Of a stretch of DNA of 64,000 nucleotides, positions 43,679 to 53,702 are shown piece after piece. The notes beneath the pieces were generated by a model that searched no databases, was not told where the DNA came from, and saw only the letters and a program-made list of their open reading frames with translations. The position numbers and the translations under genes were made by a program. Positions within the stretch are counted from its first letter, which is position 1, and the number at the start of each line of letters is the position of its first letter. The stretch comes from Dipteris shenzhenensis (taxonomy: Eukaryota; Polypodiophyta; Polypodiopsida; Gleicheniales): assembly GCA_047967505.1 (NCBI GenBank), contig CM106538.1. One strand, written 5' to 3'.

Positions 43679-43870
43679 TGTTGAGGATGGTGTAAATTGC
43701 ACCATACCTCTAGGGCATTAGGGGTAAACCCTAACCCTAACCCTAACCCTAACCCTAAGGGGTTCACATGTATGTCTTCATGTTCATGTTCAATACAACT
43801 AAGTGTACGGGTAGCTATATTGTGTGCACTCCTCTCTCTCTCTCTCCCCCTCTTGTCACTTCCACTATCA
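43679..43870 (+). repeat. 3' LTR of element H
   Basis: 192 bp, from TGTTGAGGATGG to CCACTATCA. The last 84 bp match 33170-33248. It contains five tandem CCCTAA units (43729-43758) and a CT microsatellite near its end. Confidence 0.75.
43729..43758. repeat. Telomere-like (CCCTAA)5 inside an LTR
   Basis: Five exact CCCTAA units preceded by GGGGTAAA and followed by GGGG. The unit is the six-base type (TTAGGG on the other strand), not the seven-base TTTAGGG common in plants. Because it sits in an LTR, it is more likely a slippage product than a telomere relic. Confidence 0.9.
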
Positions 43871-43874
43871 TAGA

Positions 43875-44160
43875 CACGGAAGATCTTCCTGGTTTAAAGC
43901 AGTCCCAAAACTTTTTTCTTCCAAGAGTGTACAATCCTTGATAAAGATAGTTTGGGATAATGGTTTTGTAGAGTGCAATTCTATTGCAAATGCTTGGACT
44001 GTTGTAGTTGAGAATACTTCTCAAGACTACTAGAAAGAATAGCGAAAATAAGAGCTCAGAGAATGGACTTGATTCAGAGCATGCTTTTGCCATCATACCA
44101 AGGATTATATGCATATCAAGTGCACTTTTTCTAGAACATTTGATGTGTCCAAGGTTAAGT
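43875..44160 (+). pseudogene. Probable continuation of the interrupted LINE
   Basis: Right of element H the plus strand reads HGRSSWFKAVPKLFSSKSVQ, SLIKIVWDNGFVECNSIANA and WTVVVENTSQDY, then stops. It resembles the linker after the endonuclease in plant LINEs (an aromatic-lysine block followed by I..VW). It lies exactly where the LINE should resume after 33165, one frame off. The assignment rests mainly on position. Confidence 0.5.
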
Positions 44161-44190
44161 TGAAGATTTTTTTGTTTTCAATTTGCTTGA

Positions 44191-44211
44191 GGTGGGGGAG
44201 GGGGGGGGAAA
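44191..44211 (+). repeat. G-rich tract
   Basis: GGTGGGGGAGGGGGGGGG, a shorter counterpart of the G19 run at 17103. Confidence 0.85.
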
Positions 44212-44517
44212 TCAAGACCATATTAAGAAAAGTGGGAATACCCCATGTCCCACTTTTATTAGGACTTGCACTTTTGGTCCAATTCTAAAATGTATTTTTC
44301 TTAAACTACGTGGCATCAATATAAAAAAATACTACGTTTGTGAGTACATATTGAAGTTAGTAAGACTAGTAGCTACTTCATATGGCCAACAATATATGGA
44401 AAATTTGGCTTCAAATCCTTTATCATTGCCCATGTTTTCAATTTCATTACCCTACAAATCAAATAGCTTGATTATTTTGTAGATATTGCATTTAATTTTT
44501 TCTCTTTCCATGTGCTT

Positions 44518-44780
44518 GTATACAAAGGTTGTCTTGCAAATGGGAGGAAAATAGTTGTGAAGAAATTAGAGTTGGCATCTGGATCCCAAAAGTAGTTTCT
44601 TGCAAAGGTGTCCACCATTGAGGCGACAAGCCATCTCAATGCTTTCATTTTGTATGGTTTTTGCTCACAGAGCTTCAATCAATTGCTTGTTTATGAGTAT
44701 ATGGAAAATGGCTCCTTGGATTAGTGGCTTCTTGAAACCAAACATGGCCACGACATTCTCGACCAAACCACAAGTGTGGA
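44518..44780 (+). pseudogene. Receptor-like kinase fragment, N-lobe
   Basis: One frame reads VYKGCLANGRKIVVKKLELA, then SGSQK-stop-FLAKVSTIEA, HLNAFILYGFCSQSFNQLLV and YEYMENGSLD-stop-WLLETK. This is the kinase small lobe of a plant receptor-like kinase: the strand after the glycine loop, the ATP-binding lysine in VVKKLE, the aC helix region and the hinge VYEYMENGSLD. Both stops are TAG where CAG or CAA is expected. The glycine loop and the catalytic lobe are missing. It shares about 80 bases of strong similarity with the fragment at 50171. Confidence 0.8.
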
Positions 44781-45454
44781 CTTAACAGACGCCACACTTG
44801 TGGAGACTGACTTAATTTCTTCTAAGATGAGGAGACCAATGTCTGTACCCTTGATAGTACGTAGAAAGAGGGGTTTGGGATTACTAGTTGAGGAAAGTGA
44901 GCTTGATAATCATCGACCATAGTACATATCAATCACAATGAATAGAGTTCTTGGTCAAAAAATGAAGTCTTTCATTGGGACCCATTCAATTCAACCAATA
45001 AAAAGCAACTATAAAGAGGAGGATGTGCATGATGCCATCTGGGTAGTATGAAGAACTGAACCACATAATGTAGTCACATGCTTTGGGTACTTGGCTGATG
45101 CCGAGTGTGGAAGATTGCACGGGACACCTCTCTAACTATGGAGGAGAGAGATCATTTGGTCAAAGCAGGGTTTACCCTAGATGATGTTTTCGAGGATACT
45201 AGAGTCCGACAAGGTAGTGCAATTAGTCATGCACGACCTCCCCATTGTGATGGAAAGATTGTGAGATGGAGATCAAAATTGAGTTAGGAATTCAAAGAGA
45301 GGATAGAGAAGGCACTGAAGGAGAGTGGTGATGTTGTGAAGGAGGATATTATAATACCTAATGAGGTGCAAGTGTTTCATATACAAATTGCAAGTTTAGT
45401 GTCTAAAGGCCTCACCTACTCTCACTTTAGCATAGTTTTGCATGTTGATGTTAT
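44781..45454 (+). other. No recognised gene
   Basis: A 60-codon frame (45105-45287; MWKIARDTSLTMEERDHLVK) and shorter pieces (RRPMSVPLIVRRKRGLGLLV) are unrecognised. They might be more of the kinase gene or an unrelated relic, but no motif supports either. Confidence 0.3.
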
Positions 45455-45499
45455 GGTTTTGTAAAACTAGATATCAAGCTTGACTTACTTGGCATAATT

Positions 45500-45660
45500 G
45501 GGATTCATTCTATAACTTTGTTGCCGGATTGGCTTAGCATCTTGGACTAAAGGTATCTTGTGCTAACATAGTTAAGGAAGAACTCCTCTCAAATCTGTGT
45601 AACTCCATGCAAACACATCCTTGTACTTGACAAATAGAGCCATTGTCAGTCCGTCGAGTT
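45500..45660 (-). pseudogene. Gypsy J reverse transcriptase, N-terminal scrap
   Basis: The minus strand reads FVKYKDVFAWSYTDLRGVLP, stops, then QDAKPIRQQSYRMNPNYAK. It matches the RT entry of gypsy E (YKDAFAWHYTDMKGVDP and MNPNYAKQVK). No catalytic motif is left; the sequence becomes unrelated by 45455. Confidence 0.8.
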
Positions 45661-46559
45661 GCTTGGTGGACGAGTTGGCACTTACCATTACCATGGCTTG
45701 GTGCTCTTGTGTTCCTAGATTCAACTCTTGTGTAGGTGCTAGAACCAATTGTTTACTTCCAAGATGCGTGATTGTTAGTTACTAGTACTTCAGCGATCTC
45801 TCTTTTCTCCCTCAATGTCCTCTATAAAATTGCTTGGAAACAGATCCTTCTGTTTGGCAATCTATTCATCGTGCAATTTTTGCTTGATGTCAACAGCTAC
45901 TTGATAGTGGTCTATCTTACTCCATTAGATGAGATTCAACATATTTCAGAAATGGACCTTTAACCTCCAGATTCTTAGGATGACAAAAACTCAGAACCTT
46001 TCAAGGATTAGTTAGTATACACACATCTTCACCTTCTGTCTTAATGGTCATCTGCTCTGTACCCCAATCATGGAGTACTTTTGCAATTTTCAGCCAACGT
46101 CCCCAATAAATTTGGGTAGACATGCTACTCCATAGCATTCACAATAAACCTAATTATATAATAAATGCCACCAATTGAGATGACCACATCTGGACCCGAA
46201 GATGAGGGAGGAAAATAGCTATAAGGAGGACATGCTTCATAATTTGCTGTTTTATATGGAGGCAACAGATAAGATGAATATTCGTTTCCATGGCTATCAT
46301 TTTTCCTATTCATTTAAGCTACTTGTCAAGCTCATGATGTATGTTTCTTTTGGTGGGAGATGGCAGAGGCTCGATGATGTATAGAGTATTGAGAGAAGGA
46401 TGAAGGAACCCCAGCGAAAGGAGGAGTTACTATGGGCATACAAGCAAGCAAAGAGTAGCAAGAAATTAGTGAGAAGAGTGTGTGCTGAGGTTTGCAATAG
46501 TGCATTATACTGGCCTAAATAGCTGGGAGATGCTTGCTATAGAGAGGTTGATAGTATAG

Positions 46560-46720
46560 TCGGGAGTTTGGAATTAGGATCAACTGGTCATTGATCTGCC
46601 ATACGCACTCGGAATGGCGATGGTTTTTATGGCCTAAACTTCAGTATTTGGGTGGTTTATTCAGAAATGATGTTCACTCCTAATCCTCCATCCACTATTA
46701 CACCTGATATAGTCTGCTTC
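46560..46720 (-). pseudogene. Gypsy J aspartic protease scrap
   Basis: The minus strand gives KKQTISGVIVDGGLGVNIIS, the catalytic-loop region of a gypsy retropepsin (DGG where DTG/DSG is usual, as in element E). A stop follows at 46660. Confidence 0.7.
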
Positions 46721-47399
46721 TTAATCTTGATAGTGATACTGGAACTTCATCATCCATAACTAGTGTATCAATCATAGGCATGGTGGCTAAGTTTTCCAGT
46801 TCCCTGTGTTGTTGCTTGGTGGATTCCTTGATCTACTGAGCAAAGAAGTCATGACAGTATGGAGCTATTTGCATCAGCTTGACAAAAGTTATACCAACTT
46901 GCATATTCTTGAACACATCCCATGCTCGGGCTAGCTCTACACTAGTTTGCTAGGGCATAATGGATTCTTCTTTTTTAAGAGCTAGATCTCAAGGATTCTC
47001 CTTGCTCTCAGTAATAGAGTGCTAGAACTACTCGGACATTTCAACTGCCTTGCAATATTTGTTGCCAACTCCTTTTGTGCCTTCCAATTTATGTCCTTAC
47101 CCAAGACTGTTGTCACTACCCCTCTTAATCGATTAATTACTTAGCATCTACTATTTCTGGCAATTTAATTACAACTACTCAGCATTCTGGATCTACCTCT
47201 TTCCTTTCCATGTTATTCTTTAAGAATTCTAAGTGTTCCATCCAAATTGGATAATTAGAAAGCAAATGATTTTATCCATGATACAAACACTAAATGTTAG
47301 ATGAATCACTCTTCTTGTTACCATTCTTACCTTTGTCCTTCTTCTCGAGATGCAGAGGTTTGTCGCTCGGTGCTCGATTATTAGCTGTGACGTGGTTTG
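46721..47399 (-). pseudogene. Gypsy J gag-protease spacer
   Basis: Mostly closed frames with fragments such as ELARAWDVFKNMQVGITFVK, LMQIAPYCHDFFAQ and STKQQHRELENL on the minus strand, in the place expected for the region between zinc knuckle and protease. Confidence 0.45.
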
Positions 47400-48250
47400 C
47401 TAACACTTGTTTATTTTTGCCATTAAACCAACAATATGAGTCATCATGGCCAACGTACATGTATTCCAATACTTAATCTTGCATTCCTCTTCCACATGTC
47501 CACCTCTAGAACACTTGTCACACCACTTCTCATTGTTACCTAGTTTACCTCGGCGGATGCCCAATTCTTTTAAGGCCTTCTTCAGGTCAGTTTTTAGCTT
47601 ATCCTTCTTAACTAGAGTCTCCTCAATGTCACTCTCAACATCCTTCTTCGTCACGTTGTTTTTCAAATGCTTGCTTTTTTCTTGAGCAATAACTTAATTT
47701 AGTAGGTCCTAAAAGGTTCTTGTCATGACTATCTCTGGCTTATGCAAATCAACCTAGGTACAACCTATGATCACCCAGGCTTGCATAGACTTGTCATCTA
47801 GAACTGTACTCAACTGATTAATAAGATCTCTCATCCTAAGCACAAAGTCTTGGATGGACTTGCATTTATTCTACTTTATTTCACTCAACTTTGCTCTCAC
47901 ATCTTCTTCATTAATTTCTTGTCGAAACCTGCATAAGTTGGCTTCTGACATGGCATACCAATCTGGAAAATACCCAATTGGAAATTGACTGAACCACCTT
48001 TGAGCGTTCTTGATTAAGGTACATGGAAAATAGTCCATATAATCTACATCTATAGTTGTGCCATTGATATGGCGGACACCCAGAAAACTCTACAAGTGAC
48101 TGTAAGGAATTTCATCATCTGTGCCTTTAAAATTTTGGAACTTTACCTTGATATTGGAGTTGGATTTGAACTTGAGTATGTGGGTCTAACTCTTGAAAGA
48201 ACTAACTCGCTTGCTCCCCACCCCATCACCTTCTTGATTATGACATCATT
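47400..48250 (-). pseudogene. Gypsy J gag with zinc knuckle
   Basis: The minus strand encodes KFQNFKGTDDEIPYSHL, VDYMDYFPCTLIKNAQRWFS, EANLCRFRQEINEEDVRAKL and RMRDLINQLSTVLDDKSMQA, the plant gypsy capsid pattern (F.L.L...A..WF). An 88-codon open frame then ends with the knuckle CDKCSRGGHVEEEC (CX2CX4HX4C) at about 47480-47520. Four or more stops interrupt it. Confidence 0.75.
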
Positions 48251-48932
48251 GTAAACCCCTGACTCGGTTGGTACTATTCTCAGGCCTCATGGGTACGACT
48301 AGATGTATACCTATCGTCCAAGTAGGTTCTTTGTATGTTGTGAAAAAAACTCGGTCAAACTGCCTTAGTTGCCCTTCATCGACCTTGGATCTATGGTGGT
48401 GTCTCTCTCCATCGAAGCATGCCTATGTCCATGACAATGGCTTCTTTGTCCATCTGCCATAGCTAGTCTTTTCTCTTCAAACATTTCTAGACATACTCTT
48501 TCAAGTACAATAGTTGAGTAATATTGAAGACATTCTCATCACTCTTTGAGTTGGTCTTCACATTCATTTTTTTGTTCCATCGAGGAGATGGCCATTTGTT
48601 CAAAATACAAAGTCTCTATAGATGAGTGCTCAGATTTCGTTTGCCATGATGGGCTTTCACTTGCCAATCTTCTGGGATGCCTTGTTCCAATACCATTTTT
48701 TTGATCTTTTGTCTCTACATAGTAGTTAACTTCCACCCCTAGGGTAGCATAGTTGAGTCTCTCTTGTCATGTTCATCTCTCTTATTGGATAGTTGCCCTG
48801 GCTAGCCTCCTGTGGGCATTGAAATATGGCTCTAAGACTGCTCCGCCTTGCATATTTGGATGTAACCAGTCCCTCTAGTTTAGATATTATTCACGTCTAG
48901 TCGTGTATCTTCTTCTTCTCTCCAAGTGTGTG
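48251..48932 (-). other. Probable gag N-terminal remnant, unrecognised
   Basis: A 65-codon minus frame (48736-48539; RRLASESPSWQTKSEHSSIE) lies upstream of the gypsy J capsid. It may be the variable gag N-terminus; there is no domain evidence. Confidence 0.3.
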
Positions 48933-49130
48933 TCAACCATTTCTTAAATCAAAAATCAATCGAAGAACAATCTGCATACTTCCTATGTTCCACACCTTGG
49001 TCTTCAAGGACTCTATTAGTGGATGCCACTTGCTTGGAGTTACTTGAATAAACTTCCTATAGTAACCCACAATTCCCAAGAATTGTTTTGCTTCATCATG
49101 GGAAATCATGAACTCTCTCCTTTTCCCCAT
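48933..49130 (-). pseudogene. Gypsy RT thumb/connection scrap
   Basis: The minus frame reads HDEAKQFLGIVGYYRKFIQV and TPSKWHPLIESL, the gypsy block between RT and RNase H (FLG..GYYR.FI). In gypsy J this block should be left of gag, not right of it, so it belongs to another fragment or a rearranged copy. Confidence 0.6.
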
Positions 49131-50170
49131 TAAAACTAAGCTTACTGACTCAGTTCTCTAAATTTCCTACCCTGATAGCTTGTCAACTCGCAATTCACTT
49201 GACCTTCCCAAGAAGAATTGCTAAAATGCTGACAATTCTATTCACTCACCTCGCTAACTCAAAACAATTGGGTTAGTTCCCAACTTGGTGCTGTTCTTCA
49301 TGAAGATGCTCACTCTTGCAATCCTAAGGTAGAGGTTCTCGGGTGTAGAACAGGTGCCAACAATTAACACTCAGAGGTTGGGGCTAGCTAACGGGAAAGA
49401 ACAATGTGATGATGGGAGAAACCTAGTAGTCATCCACACTTAACACTTAGGGAAGTACGCAACAAGTGAAACAACACTACATTGGAGAATTTGGGAATCT
49501 CCCAAGTCCGACTTTCAAGTAAAGGGTTAAGATTTGACCATGTGGCCAAAACATGAATCCTTATTTGAAAGTGGGACTTGAGAGGATTTCCTAATATGGT
49601 GTTTAGGATGGATTCCACTTTCAAGTAATGGGTTCAGATTTGACCATGAGGCCAAATCTTAACCATATTGGGAAGTACCAAATTATTTGAAAATTCCCTA
49701 ATATAGTGTTAAACAAAGAAGAGAGACCATATCTCATTCATTTAATGTAGACTCAAAGTCTTTGGAGAATTTAAGTCTTTAGGCCCTCCACCTAACATTC
49801 AGGTACTTCATCTACATGAAAAAAGTAGACGTGAAATGAAATCCGATAGAGTTGTTGAATGGTCTAAATTCACACAAGGCCCAACACAGATCTTTCCATT
49901 CAGAAATATCACGTTGCATGAATTTAGATTTCATCTAGAACTATGATGTTGGAATTCACATACCCTATACTTCTTCGCAAAAATATATGTAGCGCACTCC
50001 TTAGTGGGGAATGTCCTACCCCAATGTGCACCTATTACTTGCTTATAGGTTGATACTCTAGAATTATCTGCACCCATTGCTATGAAATGGTGCTCGACTG
50101 CCACTCCCACTATCTGTGCTTGATGCTCGGTGATGATGGCATACTAGTTTGCCTAACCTAGGGTCAACAA
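49131..50170. other. LTR-like non-coding stretch with 106-bp repeat
   Basis: No gene. ACTTTCAAGTAA at 49511 and 49617 starts two units of about 106 bp sharing GGGTT..GATTTGACCATG..GGCCAAA and CCTAATAT.GTGTT. The area could be the LTR of an element such as J, but I found no second copy. Confidence 0.5.
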
Positions 50171-50897
50171 GGAGACAAGCCGTCCCAACATATTCATTTG
50201 TATGGTTTCTGCTCATAGAGATTCAATCAATTGCTCATATACGAGTATATGGAAAATGGCTCATTGGATCAATGGCTTTTTGAAACCAAATATGGCCACG
50301 GCATTCTCAACTACTAGACCAAACAATTCGTGGTGGCTCTTGGAACAACTCAAGGACTTCTATATATGACGAAGAGTTCCCACAGCCTATATTTCATATA
50401 GATATCAATCTAGAGAACATCTTCTTGGATTCACAAATTTTCCCCAAATTGGCTGACTTCGGGTTGTTTAGGCTGAACGATAGAGGGACTTCTTTGTGGG
50501 GATAGGAGTGAGACGTACTATTATATTTTCCCATAATGGCTGACATGTTCGATTGCGACCAAGAAATGTGATGTTTATAGTTATGGAATGGTTGTGCTAG
50601 AACTAGTTAGAGGCAAGAAAATCCTGGATCTATCATTGATGGGGAAGGTGACAATAGTTGTTGGTATTTTCTAGAGTGGGCTGCAAAGAAGTGATGAGAA
50701 GGAAAGATGGGATTAGAAGTCATAAACAAGGAATTAAATGGGGCTTTTTGAGGAGTTGGAAGCGAATCCTATGTATACAACAAGATCACAATTTAAGGTC
50801 TTCCATGGCAACCGTAGTCAAGTTGTTAGAGGGGGAAATAGAGACTGTTGTGTCAACGTTTAATGTTGACATGTTAGTATCACTAGTAGACTATTAA
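50171..50897 (+). pseudogene. Receptor-like kinase pseudogene, hinge to C-lobe
   Basis: Several frames together give HIHLYGFCS, LLIYEYMENGSLDQWLFETK, ALGTTQGLLYMTK, the catalytic loop HIDINLENIFLD (catalytic D kept, usual Lys changed to Asn), the metal-binding loop PKLADFGLFRLNDRG, and ATKKCDVYSYGMVVLELVRG. YFLEWAAKK and CIQQDHNLRSSMATVVKLLE end the domain. This resembles lectin-domain/S-domain type receptor kinases (CIQ.DP..RPSM..VV.MLEG). At least five stops or shifts make it dead. The activation-segment GT..Y.APE is not recognisable, and the N-lobe is missing. Confidence 0.85.
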
Positions 50898-52260
50898 GAC
50901 CCTATACACACTAGCCTCAAAAGGTACACACTATGCACTAGCTGCACGCTATTGGCTACACACTGCACAAGCCTTTTTTATATTCTTTTGTTCATTTTCC
51001 CTAGATGCCCTCAATACTTCAAGGAGAACTTCACACTGGTTGTTGTACCATCTACTCCCCTCTGCCTCCACTTTGCACAAGTATTCTTCAAGGCCTATCA
51101 GTTTCTCTTGATCAACTTGGAGTGGTGTATTAGTGCCATATTTGGCACCCCTAAACTCCAAAGTGCCCCAATGTTGCATAGATGCACTTGTCCAATTTAA
51201 CCACATGCCCTAATCCCGGGCATCATCAACCCCACTCTAGCCTATGCACGTGCACAAGCCCTAAGAATATCCTCCTCCACTTCAGTGCACATGTAACTTT
51301 ATGCGCCCAATGTTTAGAAAAATTGAGGTTTAATGATAGGTGAATGGAAGTTTTTGAAATTTAACCTTTAAATTTGAAAAGAGAAGGTTTTGAAACCTAC
51401 AAATTTCAAGGAATTTTAGTTATATTTTTGCAAATTTACAATAAATACCTTTAAAATTTTCAACTTGAAAGTTATTGTATCTATTAAGAAAGATGTTTTC
51501 TATGAGCATTGTTTGGTTGCCCTCTCATCTGCATAGATATTATAGCATAATAAAGATATCGTTGTCCATGTTTACATTGAAGTTCCCTTGTTGTACCCAT
51601 TATCTATCTCATAGGTTCAAGACTTCAAGTCCCTCCATCTCTAGTAGAACGGGATGAAACTTATTATTTGAGTCACATACGAGTTATGGGATATATCCAA
51701 CCTATGAAATAGAGAACTCCCTTGCCATCTCTTGCTTGCTTTAGTTTTGTCAATTATCGTTGCTTGTTTGTTGTATATAGTTAACTGCCTTTCGTTGCTT
51801 TCTCATTGTGACTTGGAACCTCTCCCTATGGTGCCTTTGGCCTCTCGTGACTAAGTGGAATCTTGTTGTCTTGTGGGCTATCTGTCGTAATCTCTAGTTA
51901 TGTTGTCAGCTAACTTTATCTATGTAGCCTCGATTCATGATGCCGCATGGACACCTTGCAATCCGAGATTTTGACAAACCTCATTGCATGGGATTTTGCT
52001 TTGCACAGTGGCAACTCTCGATACATGCATGGCTAGAGCTCATGTAGCTGCTTCTATGGAAGAGATATCTTTTTTTAGCAGTGGTCGATTAGGATGCATG
52101 TGGCCTCCTCCTCCTTTCCACTCTAGCCTTTCTTTTGTCTCTTCACTATGCTGTCCCCGTGATTTTTTGACCTAATAAACTGCCTTGTCACTTACAGCTA
52201 CTCGTTTGCACTTTTTGTTGAGACTCTTGTTTGGATCATTTTCTAAGTTTATCTTCATGC
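50898..52260. other. No recognised gene
   Basis: Overlapping opposite-strand frames at 50949-51206 (85 and 82 codons) have no family and mirror each other. The remainder is AT-rich with short frames only. No repeat array or RNA gene seen. Confidence 0.35.
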
Positions 52261-52389
52261 ATTGGTGACATTTACATATATATATATATATATAACTTTT
52301 TATTTTATATATATGCCTTTTTCTTATATACGCCTTTTGTTTATTGTATATATATTTCGCTACTTCACTATCATTTTAAGTTTCTATAT

Positions 52390-52448
52390 GTTTACTTTGT
52401 ACACACACGTGTATGCACACACGTGCATGCACACACACACACACACGC

Positions 52449-52545
<97 letters not shown>

Positions 52546-52552
52546 TACATAC
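52390..52552. repeat. CA-rich and (ATACAC)n hexanucleotide microsatellite
   Basis: ACACACGTGTATGCACACAC leads into a (AC)n run and then about 16 units of ATACAC (52449-52552). The 173- and 116-codon frames that cross it encode only Tyr-Thr or Thr-His repeats and are not genes. Confidence 0.95.
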
Positions 52553-52559
52553 ATAGTTG

Positions 52560-53039
52560 CTTGCTGGTTCCTTTTAGATCTATTATATCATCTAATTTTA
52601 TTGCTAATATAGTAATGTTTCACTTTATTACTTTCATTATAACACCTAGTTCAATGTTCTCTTTCTTAAGAAAAAAATTCCCTCATTTTTTCCTTAATTT
52701 CCAAGGATTTTTTACTACCTTGTCTATTAATACATTTGTTACCAATTTGTAGGTTTAGAGCAATATCTTTATACCGTTTTCATTAATTTTATGTTGAATT
52801 TTGGAGATAACTTTGTAATTCTTTTTCTCTTAATTCTTAAAATTTTTGGTTACCTAACCTTTATTCTTAACTACCTTTTAGTCCCCTAATTTTTTTCTCT
52901 CTTTTCCTTTTAAAATATATTAACTCTTTTGCCCTTAACTCATGAATTTATTTCTTATATCTTTCCCTTTGCTAATTTAATTGTTTTTTTCAACCAAATT
53001 GACTCAAGTAAATGCTTCACGTTTGATACAATTGCCTTT
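52560..53039. other. Pyrimidine- and AT-rich, no gene
   Basis: Long T-rich stretches with scattered stops on both strands. Nothing supported. Confidence 0.4.
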
Positions 53040-53515
53040 ATCCAAAGAAAGTATTTAATGTTTCCCAAGGGTTAGGACTAGCCCCCTTGACTGTGAGAAA
53101 AGAGAATAAGAAAAAGATGTGCTTCCCAAGGGTGAGGACTACCCCCCTTGTTGGTCTAAAACAATGTGCTTTCCGAGGGTGTGGACTACTCCCCTTGAAT
53201 CTAAGAAATGTATGGGTATGGATTATCCCCTTTTTGGTTGAAAGCCTATGTGTCCTTGGTTTAATGTCATATACCCACCTTATTTTATTGCTATAAATTG
53301 TGGTGATTGCTTTAGAATCCGATTTGATGTCTTGGTCTTTGGTATAAGTGATAACAAGCTGGGGACACGCATTACCTGTCTTCCCTTACAAATCTATGAT
53401 GTTCTAACACCTAGGTTTGTTTGGATGGTAACAGGTAAGTGGACCCTGACCTTAGAGCCTCTACTACCAGACGGATTCGAGACTTTTGTACCAACTTTTA
53501 TTTTATGTACATCCA
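53040..53515 (+). repeat. Dispersed repeat, copy 1 (partner near 56090)
   Basis: Shares AACAAGCTGGGGACAC, ATTACCTGTC, GAGCCTCTACTACCAGA and GGATTCGAGACTTTTGTACC with 56330-56690. The first part has three or four short units of the form TTCCCAAGGGTGAGGACTAC followed by CCCCTTG at 53062, 53122 and 53168. The partner has an extra LINE-like block. Confidence 0.65.
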
Positions 53516-53623
53516 CATAATTTAAAAAAGTTTATCCACCCTTATTTAAGCTTCATGGACCATGTTATTAAAAAGTTTAATTTTTTAAACACACACCCCC
53601 TAACCCCCTCCTTATAGTCAATA

Positions 53624-53641
53624 TACACACACACACACACA

Positions 53642-53700
<59 letters not shown>
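53624..53700. repeat. Compound (AC)n(TC)n(AC)n microsatellite
   Basis: About 10 AC, 14 TC and 14 AC dinucleotides in direct succession. Confidence 0.95.

Positions 53701-53702
<2 letters not shown>

Larger units (their letters stand above)
33166..43874 (+). mobile_element. LTR element H without recognised genes, hosting copia I
   Basis: A partial 5' LTR (33170-33248) and a 3' LTR (43679-43870) preceded by a polypurine tract bound this unit. TAGA is found on both outer sides (33166-33169 and 43871-43874) and may be the target duplication, with LINE sequence beyond. Copia I (37133-42961) occupies much of the interior. The remaining 4.9 kb of H has no Pol domain I can recognise, so H looks like a large non-autonomous derivative. 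The strand is set by the polypurine tract. Confidence 0.6.
45455..48760 (-). mobile_element. Ty3/gypsy retrotransposon J (decayed, minus strand)
   Basis: Reading leftward: gag with zinc knuckle (48250-47400), protease (46705-46661) and the start of RT (45640-45500). The rest of Pol and recognisable LTRs are missing. The style (VDGG protease, YKDVFAWSYTDLRG) matches gypsy E, so it belongs to the same broad lineage. It lies between the two kinase fragments. Confidence 0.75.

Noticed and set aside
43729-43758. CCCTAA repeats as an old telomere or chromosome fusion point
   Set aside because: Only five units, lying inside an LTR; slippage or LTR composition is simpler.
52231-52752. Open frames with long Tyr-Thr and Thr-His repeats
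   Set aside because: Produced by translating the ATACAC hexanucleotide and CA microsatellites in three frames; no start context or conserved flanks.
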